From contig OX337228.1 of assembly GCA_946965045.2 (NCBI GenBank), positions 5,766,001-5,830,000 of the forward strand: DNA of 64,000 nucleotides, given 5' to 3'. The position numbers and the translations under genes are program-made. Shown in pieces: positions 39,751 through 49,566 of the stretch; the stretch's first letter is position 1, and the number at the start of each line of letters is the position of its first letter. Source of the DNA: Epithemia pelagica (Eukaryota; Bacillariophyta; Bacillariophyceae; Surirellales; Surirellaceae). The notes beneath the pieces were generated by a model. That model had not been told where the DNA came from. It worked only from the letters and a program-made list of their open reading frames with translations, and ran no database searches.

Positions 39751-41418
39751 ATGATGATGAACAAAACCTACCAAAGACCTCGACAATACTTAGTTTTTAT
39801 CGCACTGTATTGCCTTGCTCTTTCGGATAGCACTGGCGCCACAGATTATCCTTGGTTTGCCCGCCACAGCGGAGCATCGACCAAGGCTAGGGACACAATA
39901 ACACCATGGAGGAGCGTTACAGAAATCCTTCGTGGTGGTGGAGTGAAAAATGACGATGAAAAAGAATCCAAAATGGAAAGTAAAGCACAAGAAGAGTCCG
40001 AGGAAGCACCACTGAAAAATAAAAAGGCCAAACAGAAAAAAAAGAATACCAATAAGACAAAATCGAGCAAGAAAAAGGGAAGAACGCCGAAAAAGACGGA
40101 CGTAGGTCAAAGTAAAAAGAAAATCGAGGAAGTTCTCAAAACAGATCCTTCACAAATGATGGGTGACGCCATTCGAGAAAGAGCTGACCAATTGCTGTCC
40201 TCCCCTCTATCGTCGAGGATAGGCAAAAATCCTTTGTTAGACCGCATTGATGATACATTTCGATCTGTTGGATGGGCCCTCGGTTCATCCGATCAACTTG
40301 GATCTCTGATATCTGGAGAAGCGCATCCAAAAATATCTCCTAATGTCAAAGGCGATGCCAGCGTTGACTTGGACCAACAAGAAACAGGGGAAGTGGAGGC
40401 ATCCACAACTCCTGTCCTTGTTTATTACTTCATGCGAAGCCATGGCGGTGCTCATGCTGTTCAATCCATTTGCAGTCTCCTTGCCACATTGACTGGGATA
40501 GGCGCTATACTTTCATCCTTATTGATTCCCAAGGTTCGGTCCACGTCGCTGGTTGTGTCCGATGCCACTCTTGGTCTCGTTTTCCGTTGCCTTCTTTTTG
40601 CCATGATCAAACATATGACAGGTATTTTGGCCACTGGTGCATTGGCAGCCAGGGCCATACCTCAAATTGGATTACGCAACACCCGTAGTTGGATTCACGG
40701 TTTGGTTCACGATCCCATATCACAGTATGTCTTTTACTGTGCGTGCGTTTCCTTCTGGTTGCCCACTTCGACAGCGTCCCATCCTCGTTGGTGGCAGTCG
40801 CATGCTTTAGCACCGCTTTGTCTCGTCGGACCGGTGGTGTTTCGAGAAGTAATCAACACGGTTTATGTCATTTCTGATATCCTGGTGTTGTGGAAGTGCA
40901 CGAACCAGGATGACAGCAAGACTGCTGTTACGACGGTACTTCAAAGAATAATTCAGCTTTCAGCATCTATACTGGATGCCGCGATGAGCGTCCTCTTTAC
41001 CTCCAAGATATGGCGCTCCTCTGATGCATTGCAACGGCAAGCTATTTTAGCAAAACTAGTCGGTCGCGTAAGTCTTGGCGGGGAAGTCCTTGTTGGTGTC
41101 TTGATGACTGCCGATGCAGCAGCACTTTCCTTCTTCGCACTATACAAAGCCAAGGATCGTGCATCATTTGGCGCGTTGTTTAAATCATGCCTCTGCACCC
41201 AGCTCTACTTGAGATTTCTGTTGGTTCGACGCCGCAATATTGCACGGTTGGCGACTCAAATGCGTGGTGGAGCTGCTAGATTACCAATGTATGTTCTCGA
41301 TGTGTTGCTCGATCCTGCTGCAGCGATGGGATTGGACTTAAACACGGCTAGAACCGTGCCAGCTTCAAACTCGACGATGCTTTGGAAAGATAGGATTTCG
41401 AAAAACTTAAGAATGTAA
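39751..41418 (+). CDS. Secretory-pathway multi-pass membrane protein, unknown
   Basis: 555 residues in one exon. A hydrophobic N-terminus (YLVFIALYCLALSDSTGA, residues 13-30) looks like a signal peptide. An EILRGGGV string follows at about 60, then a Lys-rich segment of 70 residues (KKAKQKKKNTNKTKSSKKKG). From about residue 230 there are about six to seven hydrophobic helices: HAVQSICSLLATLTGIGAILS, LGLVFRCLLFAMI, QYVFYCACVSFWLP, LAPLCLVGPVVFREVINTVY, AAALSFFALY. The C-terminal part has RGGAARLPMYVLDVLLDPAAAMGL. I do not recognise the family. The signal peptide plus LRGG-type pro-region suggests residence beyond the ER. Alternative: a plastid envelope protein, but no phenylalanine at the cleavage site is seen. 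Confidence 0.65.
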   Translation: MMMNKTYQRPRQYLVFIALYCLALSDSTGATDYPWFARHSGASTKARDTITPWRSVTEILRGGGVKNDDEKESKMESKAQEESEEAPLKNKKAKQKKKNTNKTKSSKKKGRTPKKTDVGQSKKKIEEVLKTDPSQMMGDAIRERADQLLSSPLSSRIGKNPLLDRIDDTFRSVGWALGSSDQLGSLISGEAHPKISPNVKGDASVDLDQQETGEVEASTTPVLVYYFMRSHGGAHAVQSICSLLATLTGIGAILSSLLIPKVRSTSLVVSDATLGLVFRCLLFAMIKHMTGILATGALAARAIPQIGLRNTRSWIHGLVHDPISQYVFYCACVSFWLPTSTASHPRWWQSHALAPLCLVGPVVFREVINTVYVISDILVLWKCTNQDDSKTAVTTVLQRIIQLSASILDAAMSVLFTSKIWRSSDALQRQAILAKLVGRVSLGGEVLVGVLMTADAAALSFFALYKAKDRASFGALFKSCLCTQLYLRFLLVRRRNIARLATQMRGGAARLPMYVLDVLLDPAAAMGLDLNTARTVPASNSTMLWKDRISKNLRM

Positions 41419-41583
41419 CATCAGCCTTTCATTCAGTTGATTTTCTAGGGCCAGATTTTTGCGTATGGCAGGTTGTGTAAGTAGACGAGGTTCATTCGTA
41501 TTGAGTATGTTCTCTTCAAACAGTTTCCCAGTTGTTTAAAAAATCATTTATAGCGTTGTCAGGTTGAATAGTGCTACATGAAG

Positions 41584-42369
41584 CTACTGAAACATCGATT
41601 GAAGCAGATTATCAAGCCGCTTGGGCCTTTCTGATTCGTTGCACTTCTCAGCAAACAAATACCCAAACGGCAGATAGCATATAGATGCTCGAGGATCAAT
41701 GGTGTGGAACACCACAATGTCACTTTCTCCCACGAAAGAATCTTCATGATAATGATCACCGTGCTCTGCCGATACAGTCTCAGGAATTGAACTATCCTGC
41801 ACATCCGCCGCTAGTTCTGGTTTCGCAAAACCCGAAGTTGAAGATACGTGGTCGTTTGACTGATGCTCAGATTTGACGACATCGGGTCTCGAGAGATGAT
41901 CTACTCGATTTCTGTCACTGGCATTTTCTTTCCTTGAATCAGCTTTCACTTCGACCGACTGTTTCATTTTAGGTGGTAGTGGCACCGGTCGAGACATATT
42001 GTCTCTTCGACTTCGGGATTGAGAATTGGAAAGATGCTGCGTTGAGGAAATCAACGGTGGNNNNNNNNNNNNNNNNNNNNNNNNNNNNNNNNNNNNNNNN
42101 NNNNNNNNNNNNNNNNNNNNNNNNNNNNNNNNNNNNNNNNNNNNNNNNNNNNNNNNNNNNNNNNNNNNNNNNNNNNNNNNNNNNNNNNNNNNNNNNNNNN
42201 NNNNNNNNNNNNNNNNNNNNNNNNNNNNNNNNNNNNNNNNNNNNNNNNNNNNNNNNNNNNATCCCAGGTAGACAGTCCACGGCCTTGTCTCGCTAAATAA
42301 GTCACAATAAATGAAGTCATACGTAGGCGCATTGAATACAATAGGGGATATCTGTACCGACCGTGACAT
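41584..42369 (-). CDS. Gene fragments on both sides of an assembly gap
   Basis: A coding segment ends at 41584 and runs into a run of 200 Ns. Its visible C-terminal part (about 155 residues) is polar, with RSRRDNMSRPVPLPPKMK, then an acidic stretch, and ends with ESDIVVFHTIDPRASICYLP, GYLFAEKCNESERPKRLDNL. Another segment in line on the far side (42369-42261, MSRSVQISPIVFNAPTYDFI, CDLFSETRPW) is in the same apparent frame only because the gap is drawn as 200 bp. I cannot tell whether they belong to one gene. No family is recognised. Start codon and intron content are unknown. Confidence 0.35.
   Translation of the reverse strand: MSRSVQISPIVFNAPTYDFIYCDLFSETRPWTVYLGXXXXXXXXXXXXXXXXXXXXXXXXXXXXXXXXXXXXXXXXXXXXXXXXXXXXXXXXXXXXXXXXXXXPPLISSTQHLSNSQSRSRRDNMSRPVPLPPKMKQSVEVKADSRKENASDRNRVDHLSRPDVVKSEHQSNDHVSSTSGFAKPELAADVQDSSIPETVSAEHGDHYHEDSFVGESDIVVFHTIDPRASICYLPFGYLFAEKCNESERPKRLDNLLQSMFQ
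42061..42260. other. Assembly gap (200 N)
   Basis: Exactly 200 unknown bases, the round size used for scaffold gaps of unknown length. The true sequence could be shorter or longer. Confidence 0.99.
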
Positions 42370-42627
42370 TTATTCGGATGACCTCCGGGTACTTTGGGTA
42401 CCGGATACCATGTCCGAAGGACGAATGACCTTCGCCATCGGCACACTCGGAAGTCGATTTCGGGGGCAACATACAATAGCTGTCGTGCCCTGAAATTAGT
42501 GCCCCCAAAACAAAATTAGTAGGATGTAGTAAAATGGTAAGAGGTAATTCATTTTCCTCATCGTCCTCTCGTAAAGACGTAGGGACGCGATACTGTGACG
42601 GATCCACACAAGCCCCGTTGAAGCACC

Positions 42628-43317
42628 ATGTCCAAACTTAATTCAGATCTGCTGCAACAGGCGGTATCACGCATCTTGTCCTACTCTGGCGGTGAAGAGG
42701 TGGATATGGATGGAAAGGCCGTTCAGGGCAAGAAGCGAAATTTCACCGAGACGATTGAAGCCCAGTTCACCTTGAAGAACTACGATCCTGTTCGTGACAA
42801 ACGTTTTTCTGGTACTTTCAAACTCCCCAAGGTTCCTCGACCTGGTCTCAAGGCCTGCGTCCTCGGAAATGCTGCCCATTGCGAACAGGCCGATCGTATT
42901 GGTGTGGACCACATGTCCGTTGAAGACTTGAAAAAGCTCAACAAGAACAAGAAATTGGTAAAGAAGTTGGCGAAGCGATACGATTTCTTTATGGCTTCTG
43001 ACAACATGATTAAGCAGATTCCTCGATTGCTAGGTCCCGGTTTGACGAAGGCAGGAAAGTTTCCTACGCTCCTTGCCAGTGGAGATGACATGCAAGAAAA
43101 GATTGATGAGCAAAAGGCCACCATCAAGTTTCAGATGAAGAAAGTTATGTGTCTGAATGTGGCGGTGGGAAATGTGGAAATGACGGAAAAGGAAATCATT
43201 GTGAACACCCAACTGGCTGCTAACTTCTTGGCCAGTTTGTTGAAGAAGCAATGGCAAAATATTGGACAGATCTACGTCAAGAGCACCATGGGACCGTCGA
43301 TTCAGGTTTACTTCTAG
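42628..43317 (+). CDS. RPL10A: 60S ribosomal protein L10a (uL1)
   Basis: Cytosolic large-subunit protein forming the L1 stalk. 229 residues in one exon, ATG in AGCACCATG context. Family strings are [80 protein letters not shown] and the C-terminal [17 protein letters not shown]. It is slightly longer than the human protein (217). No targeting peptide, so it is the cytosolic, not the plastid, form. Confidence 0.97.
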   Translation: MSKLNSDLLQQAVSRILSYSGGEEVDMDGKAVQGKKRNFTETIEAQFTLKNYDPVRDKRFSGTFKLPKVPRPGLKACVLGNAAHCEQADRIGVDHMSVEDLKKLNKNKKLVKKLAKRYDFFMASDNMIKQIPRLLGPGLTKAGKFPTLLASGDDMQEKIDEQKATIKFQMKKVMCLNVAVGNVEMTEKEIIVNTQLAANFLASLLKKQWQNIGQIYVKSTMGPSIQVYF

Positions 43318-43943
43318 TCGTACCTGTAGGTCTTTGATAAACTCAAAATCATTCAAGGAGAAACGAGCATCGTGCTATTATTTTTCTAGGAGAGTATGAG
43401 CATGGATAGGAATGTTGAAAGGATAGCTGTTCATAGCTACCCGCTAAGAAAGAGGACTTTCGGTGTCATGGAGTATCTCATTCATTATGTCTGAAATCTC
43501 AGCACAATAGCTTTTCTACACAGCTCGTCGGTTTTCACATGGAGCGGACGACGATGAGATTCAGATTTGCGAAGGTTGTCCGAACAACGGAGAGCATGAT
43601 ATGCGTATGTTGCTCTCTCTAGGAGTATGAGTATGAGTATGTGTTACTCCTATGGTCCATTGTTTGTCCAGCACCCAGATTGTAGGTAGATGATTCCCAC
43701 CATTCGTTCGTGAATGCGAAGCTGGTCGAGCTTCAATCGCAGAAGAGATCAGGAGTCAGGAGGGACCTGTATGTGTGCACGTCTGTAATAGTGCTGTAGT
43801 ATGGAGCGCGCGCGAAGTTCATCGCCCGCCTGCTCGTCCTTGTCTTGTTTGTGGGAGGGAGTCCGAACCATGACGAGCGCAGATCTAATGTAGAGAATTC
43901 AATTTGAATGTTGTAGGAGCGAGAGAGTTGATGGTTCGACTTG
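43318..43943. other. Intergenic region with inverted octamer pair and short tandem repeat
   Basis: 626 bp without a gene. TAGGAGTA at 43620-43627 and TACTCCTA at 43645-43652 form an 8 bp inverted repeat around the tandem TGAGTATGAGTATG. This is the third spacer with more than one copy of the octamer. Confidence 0.55.
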
Positions 43944-46900
43944 ATGAGTGATCTCTCACCCGAACAACACCGAGTGAATCTGAATGGAGCAACGACATGG
44001 AGGGGAAAGACTAAAGAACAGTCATCTTTGGACGACGACGCCAGAGACAAGTCGACATTCAGTGCCTCACAGAACATGGCAGCAGCTCCTCCGGACGAAT
44101 GTTCGTCGTCGCCCATATCGTCGTATCGACTCAATCGATTCAACCAGTTGACAAAAAGGGATCACACGAACAAAAACCTCCCGAGAGGCGGTATGAACCA
44201 TGAAAGAGATGGAATGGATGAGGATGAGAAAAAACTAGATGATCACAGCAGCAATACTATTCTGCATCGCAATGCTCATGGTGATGCTCGGCCGAGTGGA
44301 TATGAGGTTGGCTCCTCGTATAACGTACCTTCTCGAGACAACTACAATGGAAATGGAGATGAATCGAATGTGAAGGACTGTTCGTCTTCGTGTTCCACAG
44401 AACCTGCCTCTCCTTCACGGACCATTGGAGGGGGTGGTACACGGACTCGTCGACTGATGCGCCGACACAAACTCAGTCCACAACGCTTTTTGAACCATTC
44501 CAGTTCCACCAGCACCAGTCAGTTAGAGCATATACCTACACTGGATGGAAAAGTGCATCCGGCAGGGGATCCGGTGCATAGACGAGTACCAAGGGAGGAT
44601 GAGGCTCACGATCACGGTGAGGCCGATGTCGGACACTGGTTGGAAACGAAACCACAACACTACAATTTAACCTCCGAGAAACAAAATTCCCAGACATCAA
44701 ACAGACCAGAGGATCGATATTACCGTGTTTGCTATCGTGGTGTTGTCGCTCTTTTAACCGAGCCTCATGCCAATGCGGAACGGAGCGGTACATATCTTGG
44801 TTACGGAGAAATATTCTCCTCTGGTTGGGAAGGCCACACTGCTGCGTACGAAAGTGAGAATCATAAAACCATCTTGCGAGCAGAACCGGCGTTGTCCATG
44901 ATGAGAAATGACCCCAATACGGATGCCAGTCAACGACGGACAATGAACATACTGGATAGTCGAGTGCAGTTATCCAGAGGGGTTATTGATTCACCACCTC
45001 GGTCGGTTATTTCTCATCATACCACTGGGTCCATCTCTTCGCTGGATACCTTTCATACACGGTCTACAGTTTCCCAGGCTGGATCCAAAGAACAACTGGC
45101 GCAACGAACAACATCCACTCCACCTCTCTCTCCAACTGAGAGCCACGTTTCCACTTTGTTGGAAAATCATGTACCGAACCAAAACAATGACGACGACCCA
45201 ACGACATTCGAAGGACTCAACAAAGCGATCCGAGTTGATCGGATTTTGACAGGAGGCTATGCTATGGATGGTTTGGGAGGATTGCACCACACGTCCATTT
45301 CCGGTGGTCACAATGAAAGCAGTGCGGAAGAAGTCCTGATGCACACCCCAAAGAGACCATCGGCAGATAAATCGTCTTCCGCGCTCGGCTTTTTGTTCAT
45401 GAGACGAGGTACAGAGCAAATCGTTGAAATGATGGATCATGTCCCACAATTAGAAGAAGGTCATTTCCAATATCGTGTCGTATCATCAACTCCATTACCA
45501 ATCTATGCAGGGCCTTCTGTGGATGCTCCTCGAATAAAGGCAATGGCACTCCCTGGTACCATTCATGATGTATCCTTGAGACTCCGCTTTGACGACCGTT
45601 CCACTGGGATCACTAGAGAGGACAACAACGACGCCCAAGATGTGTGGTTCCTACGTCTAAGTCATCGTCGAGGGTGGGTGTTGGACAAAAAGAAGGTTCG
45701 GAAGGACATGTCGGAACGATGGGTAAGGGTCATGAAAGAAATTTTGAACTCGGATGATGGGGTGAGTGTTGCAGATGATGTATCAGCCGTTTCGTCGGTA
45801 GCATCGTCCTCCGCCATGACACCCACGGCAGCAGGAGCACGAAGGAGACATCGACCACCGCGGAAACGGAGAGATGCTGGCTCGGTCGCGACATCAAAAG
45901 ACCATCATCGACTCGAAAAGGGAGTTCGCCCATTGGTTCAACCTGGCTTGAGCACTCCTGTTAAATCTACTTCAAGGAGCATGGAACAACGTACCATGAC
46001 ACCTTCTTCTGCCGTCTCCATATTATCAGATGATTCTTCGGCTGACCGCAGTGGCCATGTTCGTAATGGAAGTGTCCCCACGTCTCCTGATTTTTCAATG
46101 ACAAGCACAATCGCAAGCAACGCCTCCTGTTTGGAAACAGCAAACAGTTCGAAACAATTTTTCTTGATCCGAGTCACGGCCCCACGTGGTCTTAAAATTC
46201 TGGATACCCCTCAGTTCCAGGTAAACCATCTTATTCGAGGAAAGACAGCTTCCTCATCTCAACACATGGCAGGAAAGCCTCCAGATCGATCGTCCGCGGC
46301 GTCTCGACACTCAATTTTTCATTCCATGTCCAGCCGACTTGGAACAGTAGGCGTTGTGTCGTCCAAGTCCAGCAGTTCAGCAGGGAGTGGTCCCAACTCA
46401 AACACAAGAGTTTTGCCCTGTGGAACGCTCTTCGAGGCCTCGAAGCCCATGGAAAGCCCAGGTTTGTATAGCCAAGCAGCAGGGCTCATCAAGCTATCCG
46501 ATGGTAGTGGCTGGGCTGTTGTCCCGAAAAAAGAAGATGTAGCACAACAATATCGGTCATATTCCGACGCCGGTGCAAAAGGAAAGGAAGTCTATTCTTC
46601 GCACGACGAGGTTGGACATGCCATCGTCGAGTCGTTGCCCCTGCTTGCGTTGGATTCTTCTGCCAGTCGCTCAATTTCAAGGACCAAATGGGTTCGTGTG
46701 GTATCTAGGACTGGTGTTGTCGTTTCCTGTCCACCACCCTTTCCCCGTACTGATGAGCGTTCCCCGCCTTCATCGACAAAAGAATCACCGGCAGCTAGTC
46801 CAACGAATCCTGGTCAGGATTCCGACGTGACGTCATCGGTTGCAAGCACTTTTGTGGATTCCTTGATGTTTCGAACTCCGAAAAAGAAAGGAGCCTCGGA

Positions 46901-47855
46901 TTCCTCTAGTGCACATGAACGGAATCACGCCCTGGCGAGCTCGGAACGGCATATGATTGCATCAACGATTCCATGTGGGATGTGTATCGAAGTTGAGAGG
47001 TACGCCGAGGAACGGCCCGCAGAATTTGTTCGACTTGTTGGTGGGCAAGGATGGGTCCCATTAGATAGTACTGGAAAAGAAGGCTGTTGTGAAACGTTTA
47101 CTCCAGACTTTCGATTTGGATCATTTTGGTTTCGAGTTCAATCGCCTCGAGGCATCAAGGTCAGATTAGGGCCTTCTAGGAAAGCCCCTTCAATCAGATC
47201 TGAAGATGGTATTCATTTCAGATTCGAATGCGGAGAATTCCTACGGGCTTCCGAAGTGATGACTGTTTACTCGACCCAAGGCAAGAAAGGCAAACCTGTG
47301 GAATCGTTTGCTAAGTTGTACAGAAATCGACACGTTCGACTACATGAAGGACACGAAGAATATCGCTCGCTCCAAAGTTTGTCAGCGCAATCAGAGTGGG
47401 TCCAGTTGTACGGCGACGAAGAATGGATGTTGGAGCAATGCAAGTTGGACCCTCGGATTGAGCGCCACAAACAAGGATGGCGGTATAAAGTGGTAGCTGA
47501 CGAAGGTGTATCTGTTCGAAGGGGTCCGTCCCTCTCAGCTGAGACTGTGGGATCAAAGCTACCAAAAGATTCATCTATTGTCATCACTGAACGTGTGTCG
47601 CCTGCGGGAGAAAGATTAACGTGGTTGCGAATGAAAAGCGGAGAAGGATGGCTTCATGACGTTGACGACCTCATGAAACCGCTTTTGGTTGAACAGGAAC
47701 AATCTCAAGTGAACCATCAAGGTGATTCTACCCATCCGACAAACTCCACGAAGAAGGCAGAAGATATAACGTACAATGCCATCATATCACGGCTATTCCC
47801 AAGCGATGCACCGAAGGCCGACTCACAACTACATCGCATCGTGAAAGGCCATTGA
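43944..47855 (+). CDS. Large protein with repeated SH3b-like modules, unknown
   Basis: 1303 residues, one exon, from the ATG MSDLSPEQH. Residues 1-250 and several inter-module regions are Ser/Thr/His-rich and disordered. Six segments begin with an [YVI]RV motif and resemble bacterial-type SH3 (SH3b) folds: near 258 (RYYRVCYRGVVALL), 507 (FQYRVVSSTPLPIYAGPS), 738 (FFLIRVTAPRGLKILDTP), 915 (WVRVVSRTGVVVSC), 1061 (FWFRVQSPRGIKVRLGPS) and 1178 (WRYKVVADEGVSVRRGPS), and most are followed by a G-W element (GRRGWVLDK, GSGWAVVPK, GQGWVPLD, GEGWLHDVDD). The strings VR.GPS...A resemble the SH3b RTGPS motif. No signal peptide, membrane helix or enzyme domain is seen. Function unknown; a cytosolic scaffold is my inference. 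Confidence 0.7.
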   Translation: MSDLSPEQHRVNLNGATTWRGKTKEQSSLDDDARDKSTFSASQNMAAAPPDECSSSPISSYRLNRFNQLTKRDHTNKNLPRGGMNHERDGMDEDEKKLDDHSSNTILHRNAHGDARPSGYEVGSSYNVPSRDNYNGNGDESNVKDCSSSCSTEPASPSRTIGGGGTRTRRLMRRHKLSPQRFLNHSSSTSTSQLEHIPTLDGKVHPAGDPVHRRVPREDEAHDHGEADVGHWLETKPQHYNLTSEKQNSQTSNRPEDRYYRVCYRGVVALLTEPHANAERSGTYLGYGEIFSSGWEGHTAAYESENHKTILRAEPALSMMRNDPNTDASQRRTMNILDSRVQLSRGVIDSPPRSVISHHTTGSISSLDTFHTRSTVSQAGSKEQLAQRTTSTPPLSPTESHVSTLLENHVPNQNNDDDPTTFEGLNKAIRVDRILTGGYAMDGLGGLHHTSISGGHNESSAEEVLMHTPKRPSADKSSSALGFLFMRRGTEQIVEMMDHVPQLEEGHFQYRVVSSTPLPIYAGPSVDAPRIKAMALPGTIHDVSLRLRFDDRSTGITREDNNDAQDVWFLRLSHRRGWVLDKKKVRKDMSERWVRVMKEILNSDDGVSVADDVSAVSSVASSSAMTPTAAGARRRHRPPRKRRDAGSVATSKDHHRLEKGVRPLVQPGLSTPVKSTSRSMEQRTMTPSSAVSILSDDSSADRSGHVRNGSVPTSPDFSMTSTIASNASCLETANSSKQFFLIRVTAPRGLKILDTPQFQVNHLIRGKTASSSQHMAGKPPDRSSAASRHSIFHSMSSRLGTVGVVSSKSSSSAGSGPNSNTRVLPCGTLFEASKPMESPGLYSQAAGLIKLSDGSGWAVVPKKEDVAQQYRSYSDAGAKGKEVYSSHDEVGHAIVESLPLLALDSSASRSISRTKWVRVVSRTGVVVSCPPPFPRTDERSPPSSTKESPAASPTNPGQDSDVTSSVASTFVDSLMFRTPKKKGASDSSSAHERNHALASSERHMIASTIPCGMCIEVERYAEERPAEFVRLVGGQGWVPLDSTGKEGCCETFTPDFRFGSFWFRVQSPRGIKVRLGPSRKAPSIRSEDGIHFRFECGEFLRASEVMTVYSTQGKKGKPVESFAKLYRNRHVRLHEGHEEYRSLQSLSAQSEWVQLYGDEEWMLEQCKLDPRIERHKQGWRYKVVADEGVSVRRGPSLSAETVGSKLPKDSSIVITERVSPAGERLTWLRMKSGEGWLHDVDDLMKPLLVEQEQSQVNHQGDSTHPTNSTKKAEDITYNAIISRLFPSDAPKADSQLHRIVKGH

Positions 47856-47930
47856 TTTTAATACAATATTTTTTAATACAATAGAGACTGAGTTCAAAGC
47901 CAGCCAACTACGTGTTTGAATGAAAGCTTT

Positions 47931-49475
47931 TCAAACATTGAATCGAAACAAAATAACATCGCCTTCTTGGACGACATAGTCTTTCCCTTCGCTTCGTAGC
48001 AAACCTTTACTCTTGGCTGCCGCCTCCGAGCCGCACTCCACCAATTGCTCATACGAGACGGTTTCAGCTCGAATGAATCCACGTTCAAAGTCGTTGTGGA
48101 TGACGCCAGCAGCCTTTGGTGCTGTCCAACCTTTGCGGATTGTCCATGCTCTACTCTCAGTTGGTCCTGACGTGTAGTATGTCTGTAGTCCCAGCAAATC
48201 ATAAGCAGTTTTTACAAGTTTTCGAAGACCAGTATCCTCCAATGAAACTCCAAGAGATTCAAGAAACTCTCTTCTCGATTCATCGTCAAGCTCCACTAGC
48301 TCAGCTTCAACTTGTGCAGAGACAACGACAACTCTTGCTCCCTCCTTTTCAGCCATCTCTCGTAGCCGGTCAACCATCTCATTTCCATCAGCAAGATCGC
48401 TGTCACCAACATTTGCTGCATAAATCATTTTCTTTGCGGTCAACAGACCGAAAGATTTGATTGCTTGCTCTTCCTCCTCTGAAAACTCGGCACTTCTTGC
48501 AGGCTTATCTTGAAGAAGCACCGCTTGTGCTTTCTCAAGAGCAGACTTCTCGTCTGGATCAGCTTTTCGATCTTTCTTTAACCTCTCCAATCGCTTTTCG
48601 ACCTGGGCGAGATCTGCAAATGCCAACTCTAAATTGATCAACTCTGCATCTCGTACAGGGTCTACAGATCCATCAACCTGTACATCAAAGCTACCCATCA
48701 GCGATGTACAACACATTCTACATCTCTAAGAAACAAGAGAAACTTACATGGATGACATCTTCGTCCTCGAAGCATCGTACCTGTCAACGAAACCATAACA
48801 GAGAATTAGACTTCCGCAAGTCTCCGACTCCAACCGAAACAACCATTTCGACGTACCACATGCACCATCGCGTCGCACTGCAAACAAAAGAAGTGGGCCA
48901 GAATAAGACAACAGAGATCCAAGTCGACTCCACGAGCTTCAGTTGCTTCGAACGTACCTGTCGAATAGTTGCGAGAAATTCATTCCCAAGTCCTTCGCCT
49001 GTCGAAGCCCCTTTAATCAAACCTGCAACGTCCACAAATTCCAGTGTGGCTGGGACAGTTTTCTCCGACTTGTTCAAATCACTGAGGACCGCCAGCTTTT
49101 CATCTGGAACGGACACAATACCCTTGTTTGGCTCAATAGTACCTGATCAAGTTTCGAATCAATATAACGACGTGAGACACATTAGTTTGGCTCTGAGTGG
49201 TCGTATAAGTACCTACAGAACGGATAGTTTGCTGCCTCAGCCCCTTGTGTCTCTGTTAGTGCATTGAAAAGAGTAGATTTTCCCACATTGGGTAGACCCA
49301 CAATAGCCGTCTGAAGCTTCATGTACAAGGCGGTAGAGTGATACGACTGACGACGCGAGAAGCCGACCTTTGACCCAGTAAATGAAGACCCGTAACGAGA
49401 GAAGGCCAAGGCACCTGTCGACGAAGACATCAGAAGGACAGTAAGCATGTTAAAGAGCACGGTGAATAGAAGCAT
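47931..49475 (-). CDS. ychF: Plastid-targeted YchF/Obg-like ATPase
   Basis: P-loop NTPase of the YchF/OLA1 family, ribosome-associated. Five exons on the minus strand (49475-49217, 49142-48958, 48877-48857, 48780-48748, 48677-47931; introns 74, 80, 76 and 70 bp) join in frame to 414 residues. Exons 3 and 4 are only 21 and 33 nt, encoding CDAMVHV and [11 protein letters not shown], both required by the family sequence. G1 is GLPNVGKST near 57, G3 is [17 protein letters not shown], and the C-terminal TGS domain ends [18 protein letters not shown]. Against the usual 363 residues it has an N-terminal extension: a signal peptide [15 protein letters not shown] and a TGALAFSR cleavage site with F at +1, i.e. 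a bipartite plastid signal. Sequence is closer to bacterial YchF than cytosolic OLA1. Confidence 0.94.
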
Positions 49476-49566
49476 AACCACCCGCTTTTCTTCGAAATAT
49501 CAAGCATGTATTATTAGAGCCGATTATCCAAGCGACCGTCTCCTGGGATTGTGACAAAGGGATAAC

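Noticed and set aside
41969-42296. Several open frames spanning the N run on both strands
   Set aside because: Their length is produced by undefined bases; they carry no information.
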